In this document: in pieces, positions 1 to 9,170 of the stretch
Position numbering within the stretch: position 1 is the first letter of the stretch
Layout of the letters: each line of letters starts with the position of its first letter
NCBI GenBank assembly: GCA_010692645.1
Contig: JAAHGS010000009.1
Location: 62,060 to 126,059, forward strand
Origin: Symploca sp. SIO2E9
GTDB lineage: Bacteria > Cyanobacteriota > Cyanobacteriia > Cyanobacteriales > Coleofasciculaceae
Length of the DNA stretch: 64,000 nt
Direction of reading: 5' to 3'
Notes under the pieces: generated by a model
The model's database searches: none
What the model was told of the DNA's origin: nothing
What the model saw: the letters and a program-made list of their open reading frames with translations, nothing else
Program-made: the position numbers and the translations under genes

Positions 1-1
1 T

Positions 2-622
2 TCCCAACAGCAACCACCAGAAACCTCTGTGGATATGGACACCGCTGCTGAGGGAGGATCGCCAGAGTCAGAATTTACTTGGAATGATGCTGCCATACAG
101 CAGGTACGGGAGGTAATGGTTGCATCTGAACCCGAACCCTTAGAGTCAAACCTCCGGGAAAGAGTCGTTGAAGAATTACTTACTTATCTCGAAGAGCGTC
201 AGCAAAGTGATTGCGCTGATTACTTGACTCTACGCCTAAAGGACCTCCCTACTAGCGAAATTGAGGAGATTTTGGGGATAACTCCCAGACAAAGGGACTA
301 TTTGCAACAGCGTTTTAAATATCATCTGATCAGATTTGCGCTCTCCCATCGCTGGGAACTAGTTCATCAGTGGCTAGGAGCAGATTTAGATCGTAATCTG
401 GGGATGACACCTATCGAATGGGCAGAATTTCAGAACACAGTTGATGTTGAGCAGGTAAAATTACTCAAACTTAAACAAAAAGGCAGCTCAGTTCCTGAAA
501 TTGCTCAGGAATTAGGTTGTACCGTCACTCAAGTTGAGAAGCGATGGTTTAAGTTACTAGAGAAGGCCTGGTATATTCGCAATCGTTCAGTATCCGGATC
601 AATCACATCCCAAGATGAATAG
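2..622 (+). CDS. hetZ: HetZ C-terminal part (5' end outside window)
   Basis: The frame is open to the window edge. Codons before the first possible start (GTG at 29) read SQQQPPETSVDMD, so the visible 206 residues are the C-terminal half of a longer protein. From memory, this linker and the segment LTPRQRDYLQQRFKYHLIRF belong to HetZ, a roughly 400-residue regulator of early heterocyst patterning that works with HetR and PatU. The last 60 residues contain a helix-turn-helix-like stretch (VPEIAQELGCTVTQVEKRWF), consistent with DNA binding. The gene overlaps the next one by 8 bases, so translation is probably coupled. A generic sigma-70 region 4-like regulator is the alternative. Confidence 0.72.
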   Translation, partial: SQQQPPETSVDMDTAAEGGSPESEFTWNDAAIQQVREVMVASEPEPLESNLRERVVEELLTYLEERQQSDCADYLTLRLKDLPTSEIEEILGITPRQRDYLQQRFKYHLIRFALSHRWELVHQWLGADLDRNLGMTPIEWAEFQNTVDVEQVKLLKLKQKGSSVPEIAQELGCTVTQVEKRWFKLLEKAWYIRNRSVSGSITSQDE

Positions 623-1727
623 TGAGATAGATAATAACTCGGACGATCTATATAGCCTCCTGATGGAGTTGCTATTAAAAGAGTCCGTGACCGCTGCCCC
701 GCTACCTGCTCCCCAGCAGGAACAAGGCACTGTTACTACAGGTCAAGCAACGGCAGCGGATTTTGAATTGGAGCAGTTAGACCCACTCGATTTAGAAGAA
801 GTGAACATTTCACCCTATAACACTAGTTTTTCGGCTCAGGATGTAACACGGGCTGGTTCAGCGGATATACTTGCTCGTGAGGCAACACAACAGACTAGAG
901 ACCATAACTCTTACCAATTGGGAGAAATGCCGACCGTGCAAGACCGTTTCCAGGCGCTAATCAAACGCAGACTGCAAGTCGAAATTGAACGCCATCCCCC
1001 TCTTTTCCCTTGGGAAACTGAAATTTCTAGCTATGAGCCTGATTTTGCAGACGTTGCCGAGGATGGTTGGGTTCCTCGTAGTCGTACCTGGATGCCAGAA
1101 CTCAAAAAGTTTGCTTTGCCTGCCCCCATCCCAGAAAATGTTTTATCACAACTGCTAGATGCCTGTTCTGATGCCGCTTCTTCCTCGCTGAAGCTAGGGG
1201 CAAAAATGGTTAATGCGGTAGAAAGCTTATTCCCAGAAGAATCGGGACCGCTCAATCAGTTGGCAGGGGTGGTGCTGATGTCACCTCCGAGGTATTCACA
1301 GGCTTCAGCTCAAAGGCTGCAATCAATAGGAATTAGCTATGAAGAGGCTGCTACTGAGCAAAAGATGACTCTAGCGCTCTTGGCAGCTAAAGAGATTATT
1401 AACTCCTTGAGTTGGTCAATTTTACCAACTCAAATTCCTAGAGAGCGGCAGTGGCAGACTACAGCAGGAGTTTTGAGAGTTACAGCACACTATCAACTGC
1501 AAGCACCAGTTCCTTCGCTGCGCTTAGTTGCTGATTTACCTCAAGGCGGCAGTTTGACCCTGCGTGCGCCAGAGACCTCAACAGTATCACAACGCAGCGA
1601 ACCGGGTCAGTTGAGTGTTGAAGCTTTTGATGTTGAACCTAACCAGAGCTATTCTTTGGAAATCCAATTCCATGACTCGGAACAGAAACCGTTGACTTTT
1701 GCAATCTTCCCGCAAGTGAAATCATAA
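615..1727 (+). CDS. patU: PatU-like heterocyst pattern protein
   Basis: This is a 370-residue soluble protein with no signal peptide or membrane segment. The first 100 residues are acidic and low in complexity; a more ordered region follows (about 105-250), including an RRLQVEIERHPPLFPWE stretch; the C-terminal third is rich in beta-type residues. The ATG overlaps the end of the upstream HetZ-like gene. That matches the hetZ-patU order of filamentous cyanobacteria, where patU is one gene or split into patU5 and patU3. The name rests mainly on this synteny and remembered family features. No catalytic motif is visible. Confidence 0.55.
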   Translation: MNSEIDNNSDDLYSLLMELLLKESVTAAPLPAPQQEQGTVTTGQATAADFELEQLDPLDLEEVNISPYNTSFSAQDVTRAGSADILAREATQQTRDHNSYQLGEMPTVQDRFQALIKRRLQVEIERHPPLFPWETEISSYEPDFADVAEDGWVPRSRTWMPELKKFALPAPIPENVLSQLLDACSDAASSSLKLGAKMVNAVESLFPEESGPLNQLAGVVLMSPPRYSQASAQRLQSIGISYEEAATEQKMTLALLAAKEIINSLSWSILPTQIPRERQWQTTAGVLRVTAHYQLQAPVPSLRLVADLPQGGSLTLRAPETSTVSQRSEPGQLSVEAFDVEPNQSYSLEIQFHDSEQKPLTFAIFPQVKS

Positions 1728-1833
1728 GGACATTAGTTTGTCATTATCTAGTTAAGAGGGTGAAAAACAGGAAATTACCATAAAGAGTGACCTGGGAATC
1801 CACCTTCATAAATCTTTGATTTAAGGGTGGAGG

Positions 1834-4116
1834 ATGTCAACAGTTTTAGGTCAGTTATGGCAGTCCTTTGAAGGAACAAAACCTGCTCAAACCGAAAACT
1901 CTATTTGGCTAAGGGTATTGGTGCAGGGACTGGTAGTTGTGGGAATTGTTGCCACAGATGTCGCTGCAGGAACTCAGATCAGCTTCTGGGCAGTGCCATT
2001 GAGTATTGTGGGGGCAACCTGGAGTTGGTATCGTCGTCGCAGTCGCAATATCGCCGTCAAATTCTTACTGGCAATAGGAATGTTGCTAGCACTAGGAGCA
2101 TTCTTTAGTAATTTGTTGACTCAGGTCCACGATACCCGCTTGGTTTTAGCAGAGTTATTAATTTGGGTACAAATCCTCCACAGCTTTGATATGCCGCGAC
2201 GCCAGGATTTGGGTTATTCGATGGTGATTGGGCTAATTCTGTTGGGAGTTGCTGGCACCATTAGTCAGACCCTAGTTTTTGCCCCACTATTGTTGATATT
2301 TCTAGCGCTTGCCCTGCCTGTTCTCGTACTCGATTACAGTTCACGTCTAGGTATATTTGTCAAGTCAAAGCGCAAAAAAAAATTGCCTCTGGCTACTCAG
2401 ACTTCCTTGCTTTCCCTAAGAAGTTTCAGTATATTCCTGTTGGCAATTTTAGGGCTGGGACTGGCTATTTTTGCTCTGATGCCTAGACTTCCAGGCTACC
2501 AACTACAGACATTCCCAGTCAGCGCTCCAGTGGATCTTGGCAACAGCAACTTTAATTCAAGTAATCCTGGAATTGTCAATCCTGGCTATGTTCGTCCAGG
2601 AAACTCCGACAGTGGTGCTGGCGGTAGTTACCAAAATTTAGCTACAGGTCCTGGTAAAATGGACGAGGGTTTTTACTATGGCTTTGGTGACAGGATTAAT
2701 CAGAATCTGCGGGGAGAACTTAAGCCTAAGGTGGTTCTGCGGGTACGCTCCCAAGCACCAGGATTTTGGCGGGTACTTTCCTTTGAAAACTATACAGGAC
2801 AGGGATGGGAAATCTCTCGCCCAGAGGAAGTACTGAAGGTAAATCGACCACCATGGTCTTATCAGTTTATCCTCGGTACGCCACCTATAGGTGGTGAAAG
2901 TAAAGAGGTAATTCAAAGTTACACAGTGGTATCGGAACTGCCAAATATTATTCCTGCCTTGGCCTATCCTCAGCGACTTTACTTTCCTACACGAGAAGTA
3001 GCCCTCGATCCCAATGGTAGTTTACGATCGCCTCTGGGTTTATTAGAAGGCCTCACTTACACTGTAATCTCCCGCGTACCTTTACGCGATCGCACTCAGC
3101 TCCAACTCTCAAGTCAGGAGTACCCTGAGAAAATAAAACAATACTATCTAAAGGTTCCGCCTAAAATTGTAGATCAAGTCAGGGAGCGTACCGAAGAACT
3201 CCTAGCGACTTCCCCAAAACCCATCACCTCATCCTATGAGAAAGCTCTATTCTTAGCTCAAGCTCTTAAACAGAACTACACAATTCCTGAAAATCCTTTG
3301 GGATTGCCCTTTTTAGCTGAAAATGAAGATTTGGTAGAGGCTTTTCTCTTCAAGAATAAAGGAGGATATCCGGATCATTTCTCCAGTGCACTGACAATCA
3401 TGCTGCGCTCAATTGGCATTCCAGCACGACTAGTAGTAGGCTTTGGTAGTGGCAAGTTTAATCCCTTCACTGGTTTATATGTTGTCAAAAATACTGATGC
3501 TTATGCCATGAGTGAGGTGTATTTTCCAGAATACGGCTGGTTTGCCTTTGATCCAATTCCTGGTCATGAATTGTTTCCTCCTTCAGTGGAAGAGTCTCAA
3601 ACCTTTAGCGTCTGGCGACAGTTTTGGCAATGGGTGGCTGGTTGGTTACCCTCACCACTAAGCAGTTGGCTAGCAGAGGTATGGAATTTAGTTGTGGGTT
3701 TGCTCCTAAGAGGGTTTATCTGGTTATGGAGGTTACTCTCTAATGGTTGGCTAGGCTTATTTACTGGTTTAATTTTAGCGGTCTTTGTTGGTTTTTTGGG
3801 CTGGTTGGGTTGGCAGCAGTGGAGAAACTGGCGCTACTATCGTTGGTTGGCTTCACTGCCGCCGATGGAAAGCCTCTACCAGAAAATGCTGAAAGTTTTA
3901 GGGAAGAAAGGATACATCAAGCACCCAGCACAGACGCCTCTGGAATATGCCAGGAGTATGCGCCAACACCAACCCTCGGTTGCTGCTGAGGTAATTGAGG
4001 AGATTTCTCAGGCTTATGTTAGCTGGCGTTATGGTGCTATTAAACCTAATCTTAAGCAGTTACAACGGCGGTTGCGGGAATTGGGCAAAAGGGATTATGT
4101 CAAGTCAGGGCAATGA
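1834..4116 (+). CDS. TgpA/DUF3488-type membrane protein with transglutaminase fold, apparently inactive
   Basis: This 760-residue protein has about six hydrophobic segments in the first 220 residues, a large extracytoplasmic part, a transglutaminase-like core around residues 440-600, a further membrane segment near 650 and a cytoplasmic DUF4129-like tail. The expected active-site motif GxCxHxAS reads [10 protein letters not shown] here, so the nucleophilic Cys position is Pro. In the second motif the expected His is Tyr ([11 protein letters not shown]), while the FDP Asp is kept. Catalysis by the usual triad therefore seems impossible and a structural or binding role is more likely. A GGGTGGAGG ribosome site precedes the ATG. 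Its 3' end overlaps pdxA tail to tail by 22 bases. Confidence 0.85.
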   Translation: MSTVLGQLWQSFEGTKPAQTENSIWLRVLVQGLVVVGIVATDVAAGTQISFWAVPLSIVGATWSWYRRRSRNIAVKFLLAIGMLLALGAFFSNLLTQVHDTRLVLAELLIWVQILHSFDMPRRQDLGYSMVIGLILLGVAGTISQTLVFAPLLLIFLALALPVLVLDYSSRLGIFVKSKRKKKLPLATQTSLLSLRSFSIFLLAILGLGLAIFALMPRLPGYQLQTFPVSAPVDLGNSNFNSSNPGIVNPGYVRPGNSDSGAGGSYQNLATGPGKMDEGFYYGFGDRINQNLRGELKPKVVLRVRSQAPGFWRVLSFENYTGQGWEISRPEEVLKVNRPPWSYQFILGTPPIGGESKEVIQSYTVVSELPNIIPALAYPQRLYFPTREVALDPNGSLRSPLGLLEGLTYTVISRVPLRDRTQLQLSSQEYPEKIKQYYLKVPPKIVDQVRERTEELLATSPKPITSSYEKALFLAQALKQNYTIPENPLGLPFLAENEDLVEAFLFKNKGGYPDHFSSALTIMLRSIGIPARLVVGFGSGKFNPFTGLYVVKNTDAYAMSEVYFPEYGWFAFDPIPGHELFPPSVEESQTFSVWRQFWQWVAGWLPSPLSSWLAEVWNLVVGLLLRGFIWLWRLLSNGWLGLFTGLILAVFVGFLGWLGWQQWRNWRYYRWLASLPPMESLYQKMLKVLGKKGYIKHPAQTPLEYARSMRQHQPSVAAEVIEEISQAYVSWRYGAIKPNLKQLQRRLRELGKRDYVKSGQ

Positions 4117-5252
4117 ACCATGTAGCTTAATCCCAACCTCTGGTTAACTAATTCTATTGCCAACTCAATAGCAGCTTTCATACTAGTAGGATTAGCAATA
4201 CCTTGACCTGCAATATCGAAAGCTGTGCCATGATCAGGGGAAGTGCGCACAAAAGGTAAACCAATAGTAGTGTTAATTGCTCGGTCAAAAGCCATTAATT
4301 TGACTGGGATTAAGCCTTGGTCATGGTACAGTGCTAGGTAGGCATCAGGGAGATTGGCGATTTTAGGCTTTGGATTTTGGATTGAGGTGTTGGTTTTTTC
4401 TCTAATATTTCCACTCTCTCCATACCAGGCTTGAGCTGGTTTTACCCAGAGAGTATCCGGTGGTACTGGTCCATCTAATTGGATTCTAGGACGCTGACGG
4501 CGCTCTTGTTCTAGCCACTGAATCAACCACTCTTGTTCCTCACTGCCCAACTGCCCTTGCTCCCCACTATGAGGATTTAACCCAGAAATTGCAATCCGGG
4601 GTGTCTCCAGCCCAAAGTCAAACCGCAAGCAATCTACCAGTAGGTCAAGTTTGGCTCTCATCAGTTCAGGTGTGAGAGTATCTGCTACTTGACGTAGGGG
4701 AATATGTGTGGTAGCAAGTAGAGTGCGCAATAAATAGCCAGTGTGAGGCGATCGCGCCACAAATAACATACCAAACTTCTTGACACCAGAGTACTGAGCT
4801 AATACTTCAGTTTGACCAGGGTACTCGTGTCCAGCAGCTTTCCATAAAGATTTAGCAATCGGCGCGGTCACAATACCATCGAACTCCCCTGCCAGGGTAC
4901 GTGCGATCGCAGCTTCCAGATAGGCAAAACTAGCCATACCACTAGCAGCATTACCTATACCTGTAGTAATTTTACCCTCAGTTGATCTCTCTAACTCAAG
5001 ATCGATAATTGATAATTGCTCTGGAGTTGCCACCTCAAGATTCTGCTGCTGTAGCTTGGTGTAGGCTGCTTGTAACAGTGAACGACTGCCAATCACGGTA
5101 ACTTCACAATTGGCAGTAACTTCTGAATCTGCTAGTGCCTTGAGTATTACTTCTGGTCCAATCCCAGATGGATCCCCTAAGGTGATGGCTAAGCGAGGGT
5201 GTTTCAACTGCGAACTGAGTTGATTTGTAAAGAAAGTTTTCCCAGTTTTCAT
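4095..5252 (-). CDS. pdxA: 4-hydroxythreonine-4-phosphate dehydrogenase
   Basis: PdxA oxidises 4-phosphohydroxy-L-threonine in the DXP-dependent vitamin B6 pathway, in the cytoplasm. The 385 residues include GDPSGIGPE (26-34), [20 protein letters not shown] and [14 protein letters not shown]. The three metal-binding histidines align to His183, His228 and His310. The spacing between the last two is about 27 residues longer than in E. coli PdxA, partly because of an inserted segment near residues 284-300 encoded by a short tandem repeat. The start lies about 25 bases from the end of the TnpB element, which is on the same strand and may therefore affect its transcription. Confidence 0.92.
   Translation of the reverse strand: MKTGKTFFTNQLSSQLKHPRLAITLGDPSGIGPEVILKALADSEVTANCEVTVIGSRSLLQAAYTKLQQQNLEVATPEQLSIIDLELERSTEGKITTGIGNAASGMASFAYLEAAIARTLAGEFDGIVTAPIAKSLWKAAGHEYPGQTEVLAQYSGVKKFGMLFVARSPHTGYLLRTLLATTHIPLRQVADTLTPELMRAKLDLLVDCLRFDFGLETPRIAISGLNPHSGEQGQLGSEEQEWLIQWLEQERRQRPRIQLDGPVPPDTLWVKPAQAWYGESGNIREKTNTSIQNPKPKIANLPDAYLALYHDQGLIPVKLMAFDRAINTTIGLPFVRTSPDHGTAFDIAGQGIANPTSMKAAIELAIELVNQRLGLSYMVHCPDLT
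4357..4408 (-). repeat. Short tandem repeat inserted in frame in pdxA
   Basis: The plus strand reads TTTTAGGCTTTGGATTTTGG, the GGATTTT-type short tandem repeat often seen between cyanobacterial genes. Here it encodes roughly 17 extra residues ([14 protein letters not shown]) just before the metal-binding YHDQG motif of PdxA. The reading frame is kept. The insertion sits in a stretch where family members normally have a short loop. Confidence 0.55.
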
Positions 5253-5275
5253 GTTTAGAGTAAATCTAATTATGT

Positions 5276-6545
5276 TTGAGCCACTCCCACGAATTCAATT
5301 CGTGGGATTCAGGCATCAGGCAGAGATTGCAGGCACAGCCTGTCTGACATCTCCTACGCCTAGGGTTGAACTCCCAACCCTTTTAATATTTAGTGCGGCA
5401 TTCCCATCTCGCTCATTTTCAAGGTGACAAGATGGGCAGCGCCAACGGCGAACCTCTAAGTCTAGAGACTCTAAAACATGTCCGCAGTGGTAGCAGGTTT
5501 TACTCGACGGATACCATTGGTCAATATAGACGACCAATTTACCTTTTTTGAGAGCAACCCACTCTAAAATCTGCAAAAACTCTCCAAAAGCATACTCAGA
5601 AACTTTTCGTCCCCAAAGACGTTGCATTCCTTTAAGGTTTAAGGTCTCAAAACACAGAACATCAAACCTGTTAGTGAGTTGGTGTGCTAGCTTCCAGAAC
5701 CAATCGCGACGACAATTGAACACTTTTTCGTATTGCCTAACCAGATGTAATCTGGCTTTTTCTCTACCTTTAGAACCTTTGACTTTTTGGGACAACTTTT
5801 TGGTAGCATTACGAACTTTAGAGAGTGATTGCTTCAAGAATTGAGGTGATTCAATTTTGAACCCTTCCGAACAAGTCAGGAACGTTTTGAGACCAAAATC
5901 AAAGCCAGCGATTCTACTCGTCTCAACTTTAATTGTCGGTTCGGTTTTGTTGTCAACCACCACGGTCACAAATAGCTCTCCTAAAGCAGTTCGTTTGACA
6001 GTCACGGTTTTAACAATTCCTTCAATTGGTCGGGAGTTCCAGAACTGATAAACACGCTTTCCTATCTTGAGGCGGTTCTCTCCCAAGAATTTATAACCAG
6101 CTTGTTTAAGAGTGAACGATTTATATTTTTTAACTTTCTTAAAACTTGGCGGTCTTGCCCCCTTTTTGTGATTTTTGAAAAATAACTGATACCCTTTCTC
6201 GATTCGCTGGCAAATGTCTTGCACAGCTTGAGAACCTACTAGTTGCCAAAATTGATTACGCTTTCGGAGTTTGGCAAGATGTTTTTGAAGCTTGGTGCAG
6301 CTCAAGTGTTGACCCCAGATTCGGTAGTACCGCTTGTGGAGGGCAATCGCGTAATTGTAGATAACTCCAGCAGCATGGAGGCACCGCTTGAGATATCGAT
6401 TGCGCTTGTGAGCGTATAGCTTGAACTTCAAAGCCTTCATGCTGTTTATGATAGTATGTCCACAATCGAGGATCAACCAAACAGCTAACGCGGCTTGAAA
6501 GCCTTAACGCTATATCCCACGCTTAAAAGACGTGGGATGCAGCTT
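5276..6545 (-). mobile_element. TnpB-only IS200/IS605-superfamily element
   Basis: The element carries a tnpB gene flanked by subterminal hairpins. On the pdxA side a near-perfect 11-bp stem lies at 5285-5307 (TCCCACGAATT arm). On the other side an ATCCCACG/CGTGGGAT stem with a 9-base loop lies at 6514-6538. Such hairpins are recognised at the ends of this superfamily. No TnpA Y1 transposase is encoded, so it would depend on one supplied in trans. The exact ends are estimates; the pdxA-side end is placed at the TCAA (minus strand) next to 5276. Confidence 0.75.
5316..6440 (-). CDS. tnpB: TnpB, RNA-guided nuclease of an IS200/IS605 element
   Basis: The product is about 374 residues from the ATG at 6440; an in-frame upstream ATG at 6476 adds a poorly matching leader. 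The RuvC-like acidic residues are present: Asp in AGFDFGLKTF, Glu in LCFETLNLKGM and Asp in ENERDGNAALNI. A zinc ribbon (CYHCG...CPSC) lies before the last motif. TnpB proteins cut DNA using an omega-RNA formed from the 3' end of the gene and the element's right end. All key residues are intact, so the nuclease may be functional. It lies directly upstream of pdxA on the same strand. Confidence 0.9.
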   Translation of the reverse strand: MKALKFKLYAHKRNRYLKRCLHAAGVIYNYAIALHKRYYRIWGQHLSCTKLQKHLAKLRKRNQFWQLVGSQAVQDICQRIEKGYQLFFKNHKKGARPPSFKKVKKYKSFTLKQAGYKFLGENRLKIGKRVYQFWNSRPIEGIVKTVTVKRTALGELFVTVVVDNKTEPTIKVETSRIAGFDFGLKTFLTCSEGFKIESPQFLKQSLSKVRNATKKLSQKVKGSKGREKARLHLVRQYEKVFNCRRDWFWKLAHQLTNRFDVLCFETLNLKGMQRLWGRKVSEYAFGEFLQILEWVALKKGKLVVYIDQWYPSSKTCYHCGHVLESLDLEVRRWRCPSCHLENERDGNAALNIKRVGSSTLGVGDVRQAVPAISA

Positions 6546-6638
6546 ACTTCTTTGTAAATACCACCGCAGGTAAGCCTTCTTGAGGTAAATTTGAACTTTA
6601 GTGTTCTCATTTTTTATCAAGCTAGGAGATTAAAAACA

Positions 6639-6749
6639 ATGGACGGTGAAATGTTAAACGCAGCAGTATTGTCCTTTACCCTAATTCTTGTGGGCTTGGG
6701 ATTGGGCTTTTTATTGCTCAAAATCCAAGGTGGAGAAGAAGAAGCTTAA
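6639..6749 (+). CDS. petM: Cytochrome b6f complex subunit PetM
   Basis: This 36-residue protein starts [13 protein letters not shown] and has one transmembrane helix (about 8-28) and the ending [12 protein letters not shown], typical of PetM (subunit VII) of the thylakoid cytochrome b6f complex. A GGAG-type ribosome site (GCTAGGAGAT) lies upstream of the ATG. It precedes ycf39, and both serve the photosynthetic membrane. Confidence 0.9.
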   Translation: MDGEMLNAAVLSFTLILVGLGLGFLLLKIQGGEEEA

Positions 6750-6927
6750 GGAGACTTTAACCAGAGTTATAGCCCAATTATCCATAGTTCGCGGTTCATT
6801 GCCTCTCCACCTGAGAATCCATGAGCCATGAACTATGAACCATAAACAGTGAAGCAATAGTGGAAGAGAGTCAATCTATCTGATAGAATCTTATAGAAAG
6901 TTTAAGAATAGTCACAAAAAATTCTGA

Positions 6928-7908
6928 ATGAATTTGTTGGTCGTGGGTGCAACAGGCACCTTGGGAAGACAGGTAGTTCGTCGTGCACTCGACGAAGACC
7001 ATCAGGTGCGCTGCTTAGTACGTAGCCCACGCAAGGCAACCTTTCTCAAAGAATGGGGAGCCGAAATAATACAGGGCAACCTCTGTGTCCCTGAAACTCT
7101 GCCAAAAGCCTTGGAAGGTATTGATGCTGTCATTGATGTGGCAACATCTCGACCTACAGATTCCCTCTCAATTAAACAAGTAGACTGGGAGGGAAAAGTC
7201 TCACTAATTCAGGCTACTGCTGCTGCTGGGATTGAAAGGTTCATTTTCTTTTCGATTCTCGATGCTGAGAAATTTCCCAAGGTGCCACTGATGGAAATCA
7301 AGCGCTGTACGGAACTTTTTCTAGCAGAATCCGGATTGAAGTATACAATTTTGAAGCCTTGTGGCTTTATGCAAGGGCTAATTGGGCAGTATGCGATTCC
7401 GATTTTGGATCGACAAGCGGTGTGGATTACGGGAAATGCTTCTCCCATCGCTTACATGGATACTCTCGATATTGCCAAATTTGCGGTTCGCGCCCTGGAA
7501 GTTCCAGAAACAGAGAACAAAGCTTTTCCTTTAGTAGGGACTCGCGCTTGGAGTTCTGAGGAAATTATTAGCTTATGCGAACGGATATCAGGAAAAGAGG
7601 CTAAAATTGCCAGACTACCACTGGGCTTGCTACGAGCTATGCGCCAAATTGTCAGATTTTTTCAGTGGGGCTGGAATATTGCTGACCGACTGACATTTGC
7701 TGAGGTATTGGCAAGTGGGAAACCTCTTAATGCCCAGATGGAGGAAGTATATCAAGTATTTGGTCTGGAGCCTAGGGAAACCACAACCTTAGAAGCCTAC
7801 ATGCAAGAATACTTTAGCCGCATCATGAAGAAACTCAAGGAAATCGACTACGAGAAAAATAAAGCTAAAAAGAAGAAAAAGACTCCTTTCAAATCCAGCT
7901 CCCAGTAA
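6928..7908 (+). CDS. ycf39: Ycf39, atypical SDR protein for photosystem II assembly
   Basis: The 326 residues begin with the nucleotide-binding motif GATGTLG (7-13) of an atypical short-chain dehydrogenase/NmrA-like fold. The segment SILDAEKFPKVPLMEIK and the conserved C-terminal half match Ycf39, the cyanobacterial HCF244 homologue. In Synechocystis Ycf39 works with high-light-inducible proteins in chlorophyll delivery to newly made D1. The tail is very Lys-rich (residues about 300-322). psbA, encoding its client D1, is also in this window but not linked. Confidence 0.9.
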   Translation: MNLLVVGATGTLGRQVVRRALDEDHQVRCLVRSPRKATFLKEWGAEIIQGNLCVPETLPKALEGIDAVIDVATSRPTDSLSIKQVDWEGKVSLIQATAAAGIERFIFFSILDAEKFPKVPLMEIKRCTELFLAESGLKYTILKPCGFMQGLIGQYAIPILDRQAVWITGNASPIAYMDTLDIAKFAVRALEVPETENKAFPLVGTRAWSSEEIISLCERISGKEAKIARLPLGLLRAMRQIVRFFQWGWNIADRLTFAEVLASGKPLNAQMEEVYQVFGLEPRETTTLEAYMQEYFSRIMKKLKEIDYEKNKAKKKKKTPFKSSSQ

Positions 7909-8011
7909 GGATTAGCTCTGAAATTGGGGATCATTCAATAAGTTATTGTAATATTGTCTAATTAAGGAAGATACAGGACATCTCAATTAGGTTTGACCAT
8001 AAAGCGGACTG

Positions 8012-8935
8012 GTGAGTGTGCGCAAAGTAGGGATCATCTACAATGACATCAAACCTGTGGCCTGTCGCGTTGCCACAGAGTTGAAAGACAAATTGAGTGC
8101 CTTGGGTTGGGATGTCTGCATGGCTACTGGCGTCGGCGGTATTCTCGGCTATTCACGTCCTAACTCTCCCATTTGTCATACACCCATAGATAAACTGGCT
8201 CCTGCTGGTTTTGATGAGGAGATGGCTTTGGCGATTGTGCTGGGAGGAGATGGTACAGTTCTAGCAGCTTTTCGCCAAGTTGCTCCCTATGGTATCCCTT
8301 TACTGACAGTGAATACTGGTCATATGGGTTTCCTGACGGAAACTTATGTTAACCAAGTGTACTCTGCTTTGGAAAAGGTAATAGCAGGGGAATATAAAAT
8401 TGAAGAACGGGCGATGTTGTTAGTGCAGGTACTTCGAGATAACCAGATTTGGTGGGAGGCGCTGTGCTTGAATGAAATGGTGCTACACCGAGAGCCTTTG
8501 ACTTGCATGTGCCATTTTGAGGTGGAGATTGGGCATCATGCACCTGTAGATATTGCTGCTGATGGTGTAATTATCTCTACTCCGACTGGTTCAACTGCTT
8601 ATTCTATGAGTGCCGGGGGAGCAGTGGTAACACCTGACGTACCAGTGCTGCAATTGATGCCTATTTGCCCCCATTCTTTAGCTAGTCGGGCGCTGGTATT
8701 TGCTGATAGCGAAGAGGTAAAGATTATTCCAGCGACTCCCAATCAGTTAGTAATGGTAGTTGATGGTAATGCAGGATGTTATGTACTGCCAGAAGATTTG
8801 GTGCAAGTACAGAAATCGCCCTATAATGCCAAATTTATTCGCTTACAACCACCAGAGTTTTTCCGACTTTTGCGAGAAAAGTTAGGTTGGGGTTTACCCC
8901 ATATTGCCAAGCCTACTTCTGTGGAGTTGCCTTAG
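8012..8935 (+). CDS. nadK: NAD kinase
   Basis: This enzyme phosphorylates NAD to NADP. The 307 residues contain the signature GGDGT (78-82), the [10 protein letters not shown] segment and the conserved [20 protein letters not shown] block that binds NAD. Translation starts at GTG 8012 or the in-frame GTG at 8018; no ATG is near. Cyanobacteria usually encode two NAD kinases, and which one this is cannot be decided here. The stop codon is followed at once by a G-rich minisatellite. Confidence 0.93.
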   Translation: MSVRKVGIIYNDIKPVACRVATELKDKLSALGWDVCMATGVGGILGYSRPNSPICHTPIDKLAPAGFDEEMALAIVLGGDGTVLAAFRQVAPYGIPLLTVNTGHMGFLTETYVNQVYSALEKVIAGEYKIEERAMLLVQVLRDNQIWWEALCLNEMVLHREPLTCMCHFEVEIGHHAPVDIAADGVIISTPTGSTAYSMSAGGAVVTPDVPVLQLMPICPHSLASRALVFADSEEVKIIPATPNQLVMVVDGNAGCYVLPEDLVQVQKSPYNAKFIRLQPPEFFRLLREKLGWGLPHIAKPTSVELP

Positions 8936-8939
8936 GGGA

Positions 8940-9160
8940 AGCAGGAGAGGGGGGGATGGGGAGATGGGGGGATGGGGAGACGGGGAGAGGGGGAGATGGG
9001 GAGACGGGGAGATGGGGAGATGGGGAGACACGGAGATGCGGAGACACGGAGACACGGAGATGGGGAGACACGGAGATGGGGAGAAGATTTTTATGAAGTT
9101 TCTGCCTCCTGCCTCCTGCCTTCTATGGGGGATGGGGAGACACGGAGATGGGGATATGAA
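8940..9160. repeat. G-rich minisatellite
   Basis: This is an imperfect tandem array of GGGGAGATGGGGAGAC-like units with ACGGAGAT variants. A short unrelated piece near 9090-9125 interrupts it before it resumes. Runs of four to six G on the plus strand could form G-quadruplexes. The several long open frames across it (8887-9188) are products of the repeat. A reverse-complement version occurs at about 48763-48860. Confidence 0.85.
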
Positions 9161-9170
9161 CTATGAACCC

